A stretch of 5,667 bases of DNA, from the NCBI GenBank assembly GCA_036514635.1, contig DATBWU010000180.1, forward strand, positions 1-5,667. The letters are read 5' to 3'. The position numbers were made by a program, and so were the translations under genes. The notes beneath the pieces are model-generated. The model saw only the letters and a list, made by a program, of their open reading frames with translations, had not been told where the DNA came from and ran no database searches. The DNA comes from DASSFZ01 sp036514635. GTDB taxonomy: Bacteria; Chloroflexota; Anaerolineae; Fen-1058. Every line of letters starts with the position of its first letter. Positions within the stretch are counted from its first letter, which is position 1. Below, in pieces: positions 4,685 to 5,667 of this stretch.

Positions 4685-5224
4685 TCAGTAGACTGCTGGG
4701 TTCGAGATTGAGTTCCCTCCCCAGACGACGTAAAGAGCATCGTCCGGGGCGGCGCGGAAACCGGGATTGATCAGGAATACCTGCGCTCCCAGACAACCAA
4801 AGCAACCCTCGAGCGGGTTGTGCGACCCAGGCATGAAGTCAATGCCCCAGCCCCAGTCCGGCTTGAGAGGGAGATCGAACTTCCCGCTTGAGAGCAGCAC
4901 GCCTTCTTCACTCGTCAAGGTGAACGAGACCGTCAGCCTGCCCAAAGGCAATGTTGCGAGCCTCCCTGTGCCAAACAGTTGGCCGTCGCCGTTGTAATCA
5001 TCGAAGTCGACCCCCGTGAAGGTCCGCTTTCGAATTCCGTCAGAGAACGTTACGGTCAGCATCTTGACGTCGAAGTGCTCGGAGGGATAAAAGTAGAACT
5101 CGACGTCAACTAGGGCCAACGGGCCTTCGTCAGACCTTAGGGATCTTCCGCCAATGGCCAACGCGACGAGCAGCAACACGCCAGCGATCACTGCTGCCAT
5201 GATCCGGTGCCTCTTTGCAACCAT
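4685..5224 (-). CDS. Membrane-anchored or secreted protein, unknown function, 179 aa
   Basis: I do not recognise the family. The N-terminus is a positively charged start (MVAKRHR) followed by a hydrophobic helix at about 9-25 (MAAVIAGVLLLVALAIGG): either an uncleaved anchor or a signal peptide. The rest is predicted extracytoplasmic, rich in beta-type strands (VEFYFYPSEHFDVKMLTVTF; GRLTVSFTLTSEEGVLLSSG), like an Ig-like or jelly-roll fold. Residues 76-83 (DYNGDGQL) fit the DxNxDG core of calcium-binding loops, but the distal Glu of an EF-hand is absent. A CxxC (C141, C144) and an aromatic C-terminus (ALYVVWGGN) are noticeable. ATG (5224-5222) has GGAGG 6 bases upstream; the stop is TGA (4687-4685). 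It is divergent from the PBP gene and convergent with the cassette. Confidence 0.75.
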   Translation of the reverse strand: MVAKRHRIMAAVIAGVLLLVALAIGGRSLRSDEGPLALVDVEFYFYPSEHFDVKMLTVTFSDGIRKRTFTGVDFDDYNGDGQLFGTGRLATLPLGRLTVSFTLTSEEGVLLSSGKFDLPLKPDWGWGIDFMPGSHNPLEGCFGCLGAQVFLINPGFRAAPDDALYVVWGGNSISNPAVY

Positions 5225-5285
5225 TCGACGCCTCCAGGAATGACCCGAGTCGGTTGCCTAGCGCCTGTTCATGTCTCGTTCTCAA

Positions 5286-5299
5286 GACGAGCGCTCGTC
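5286..5299. promoter_or_regulatory. 14-bp perfect palindrome in a divergent promoter region
   Basis: GACGAGCGCTCGTC is its own reverse complement, and CTC (5281-5283)/GAG (5301-5303) extend the symmetry with small bulges. It sits between the divergent genes at 5224 and 5413, where a dimeric regulator could control one or both. No regulator gene is next to it, so the operator role is only inferred. Confidence 0.4.
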
Positions 5300-5395
5300 C
5301 GAGATCGTTCCCGCCGTGCGCCTGGTTCCGCATAGGAGTCTTGTCTCGCTCGATTTTCTGCGGTTCGGATGATGGCTCGGATGTAGCCACCTGAC

Positions 5396-5404
5396 TGATA
5401 GAAT
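5396..5404 (+). promoter_or_regulatory. Extended -10 promoter of the PBP gene
   Basis: TGATAGAAT fits TGn plus TAGAAT (5 of 6 to TATAAT). No -35 hexamer is seen 17 bases upstream (CTCGGA), which extended -10 promoters can do without. Transcription would begin about 7-9 bases downstream, at or next to the A of the ATG at 5413, giving a leaderless mRNA. Confidence 0.4.
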
Positions 5405-5412
5405 CACCCTCG

Positions 5413-5667
5413 ATGCGCTTGCGCAGGATTGCCCTACTCCCGCTCTTCTTGCTCGTCGGCCTGGCCGCGGCAGGCTACGCCTGGCTCGCCGCCGACCTGC
5501 CCTCCCTGGATACGCTCCCCGAGCGGCTCAACCCGCCCAGCGTGCGCATCACCGACCGCCACGGCCGCCTGCTCTACGAAGTGCTTCCGGAAGAAGGCGG
5601 CCGCCATGCGGTCGTCCCGCTCGAGTCGATCCCCCTGGCGCTGCGCCAGGCGACGATCGCCACCGAA
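5413..5667 (+). CDS. Class A penicillin-binding protein, PBP1C-like, 5' part
   Basis: Only the first 85 codons are in the window; the frame is open to the edge. The protein starts MRLRRIALLPLFLLVGLAAAGYAW, a short basic cytoplasmic tail and one transmembrane helix (about 6-26), then PPSVRITDRHGRLLYEVLPE and EGGRHAVVPLESIP, ending in LRQATIATE. This is the lead-in to a GT51 peptidoglycan glycosyltransferase domain; E85, the last residue, would be the catalytic Glu of the ED-x2-F-x2-H-x-G motif. Such enzymes polymerise lipid II at the outer face of the membrane and crosslink with a C-terminal transpeptidase domain. The GGRH stretch and 'ITDRHGRLLYE' favour PBP1C (pbpC) over PBP1A. ATG 5413 is the only start after an in-frame TGA at 5392; no Shine-Dalgarno is seen. 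Confidence 0.85.
   Translation, partial: MRLRRIALLPLFLLVGLAAAGYAWLAADLPSLDTLPERLNPPSVRITDRHGRLLYEVLPEEGGRHAVVPLESIPLALRQATIATE

Noticed and set aside
4437..4805. Short frames (70 codons plus, 62 codons minus) around the attC site
   Set aside because: They run through the attC palindrome and spacer, with biased arginine-rich translations and no start signals.
5130..5390. An 86-codon minus-strand frame in the divergent region
   Set aside because: It overlaps the start of the better-supported 179-aa gene in another frame and covers the palindrome; its composition is unremarkable.
1..5667. CRISPR array or other tandem repeats
   Set aside because: No regularly spaced direct repeats are seen anywhere in the window.

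Overview
This 5.7-kb window is bacterial, mostly GC-rich (for example 41 of 60 bases are G or C at 2581-2640), and looks like an accessory region built up from mobile DNA. The lineage cannot be fixed from sequence alone. The style of the IS3 OrfA remnant, the Thr/Pro-rich tail, the PIN/AbrB pair and a PBP1C-like protein would fit a Chloroflexota-type bacterium, but this is a weak inference.

Layout. (1) 1-1878 is a complete insertion sequence with long, imperfect terminal inverted repeats and one minus-strand transposase gene of 591 codons (DDE type, IS1380-like). The gene starts at GTG next to a perfect hairpin that displays its ribosome binding site in the loop, and its stop codon lies in the terminal CTAG. 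(2) 1901-2206 is the decayed left end of an IS3-family element, with an orfA that has lost its ATG and gained an amber stop. It is fused to (3) 2207-2471, a frameshifted Thr/Pro-rich coding remnant. (4) 2480-3268 is a minus-strand toxin-antitoxin operon (AbrB-type antitoxin, then PIN-domain toxin) with a very good sigma70-type promoter. (5) 3269-3522 holds no gene that I can support, only a hairpin and a G-rich stretch. (6) 3524-4527 is the most notable item: a class I SAM-dependent methyltransferase gene of visibly lower GC, packaged as an integron gene cassette. A 69-bp attC-like site follows the gene (GCCCAAC ... GTTAGAT), and the cassette's left boundary, GTTGGGC, is the exact complement of the site's outer box. 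No integrase gene is in the window. (7) 4685-5224 is a minus-strand gene for a membrane-anchored or secreted protein of unknown function. (8) A 188-bp divergent intergenic region with a 14-bp perfect palindrome precedes (9) the start of a class A penicillin-binding protein gene (PBP1C-like), cut by the window edge, which may be transcribed without a leader.

The genes do not form one pathway. The left two thirds is a landing zone for mobile elements, with a toxin-antitoxin module and an integron cassette among the remnants. The right end appears to return to ordinary chromosomal genes (envelope protein, peptidoglycan synthase).
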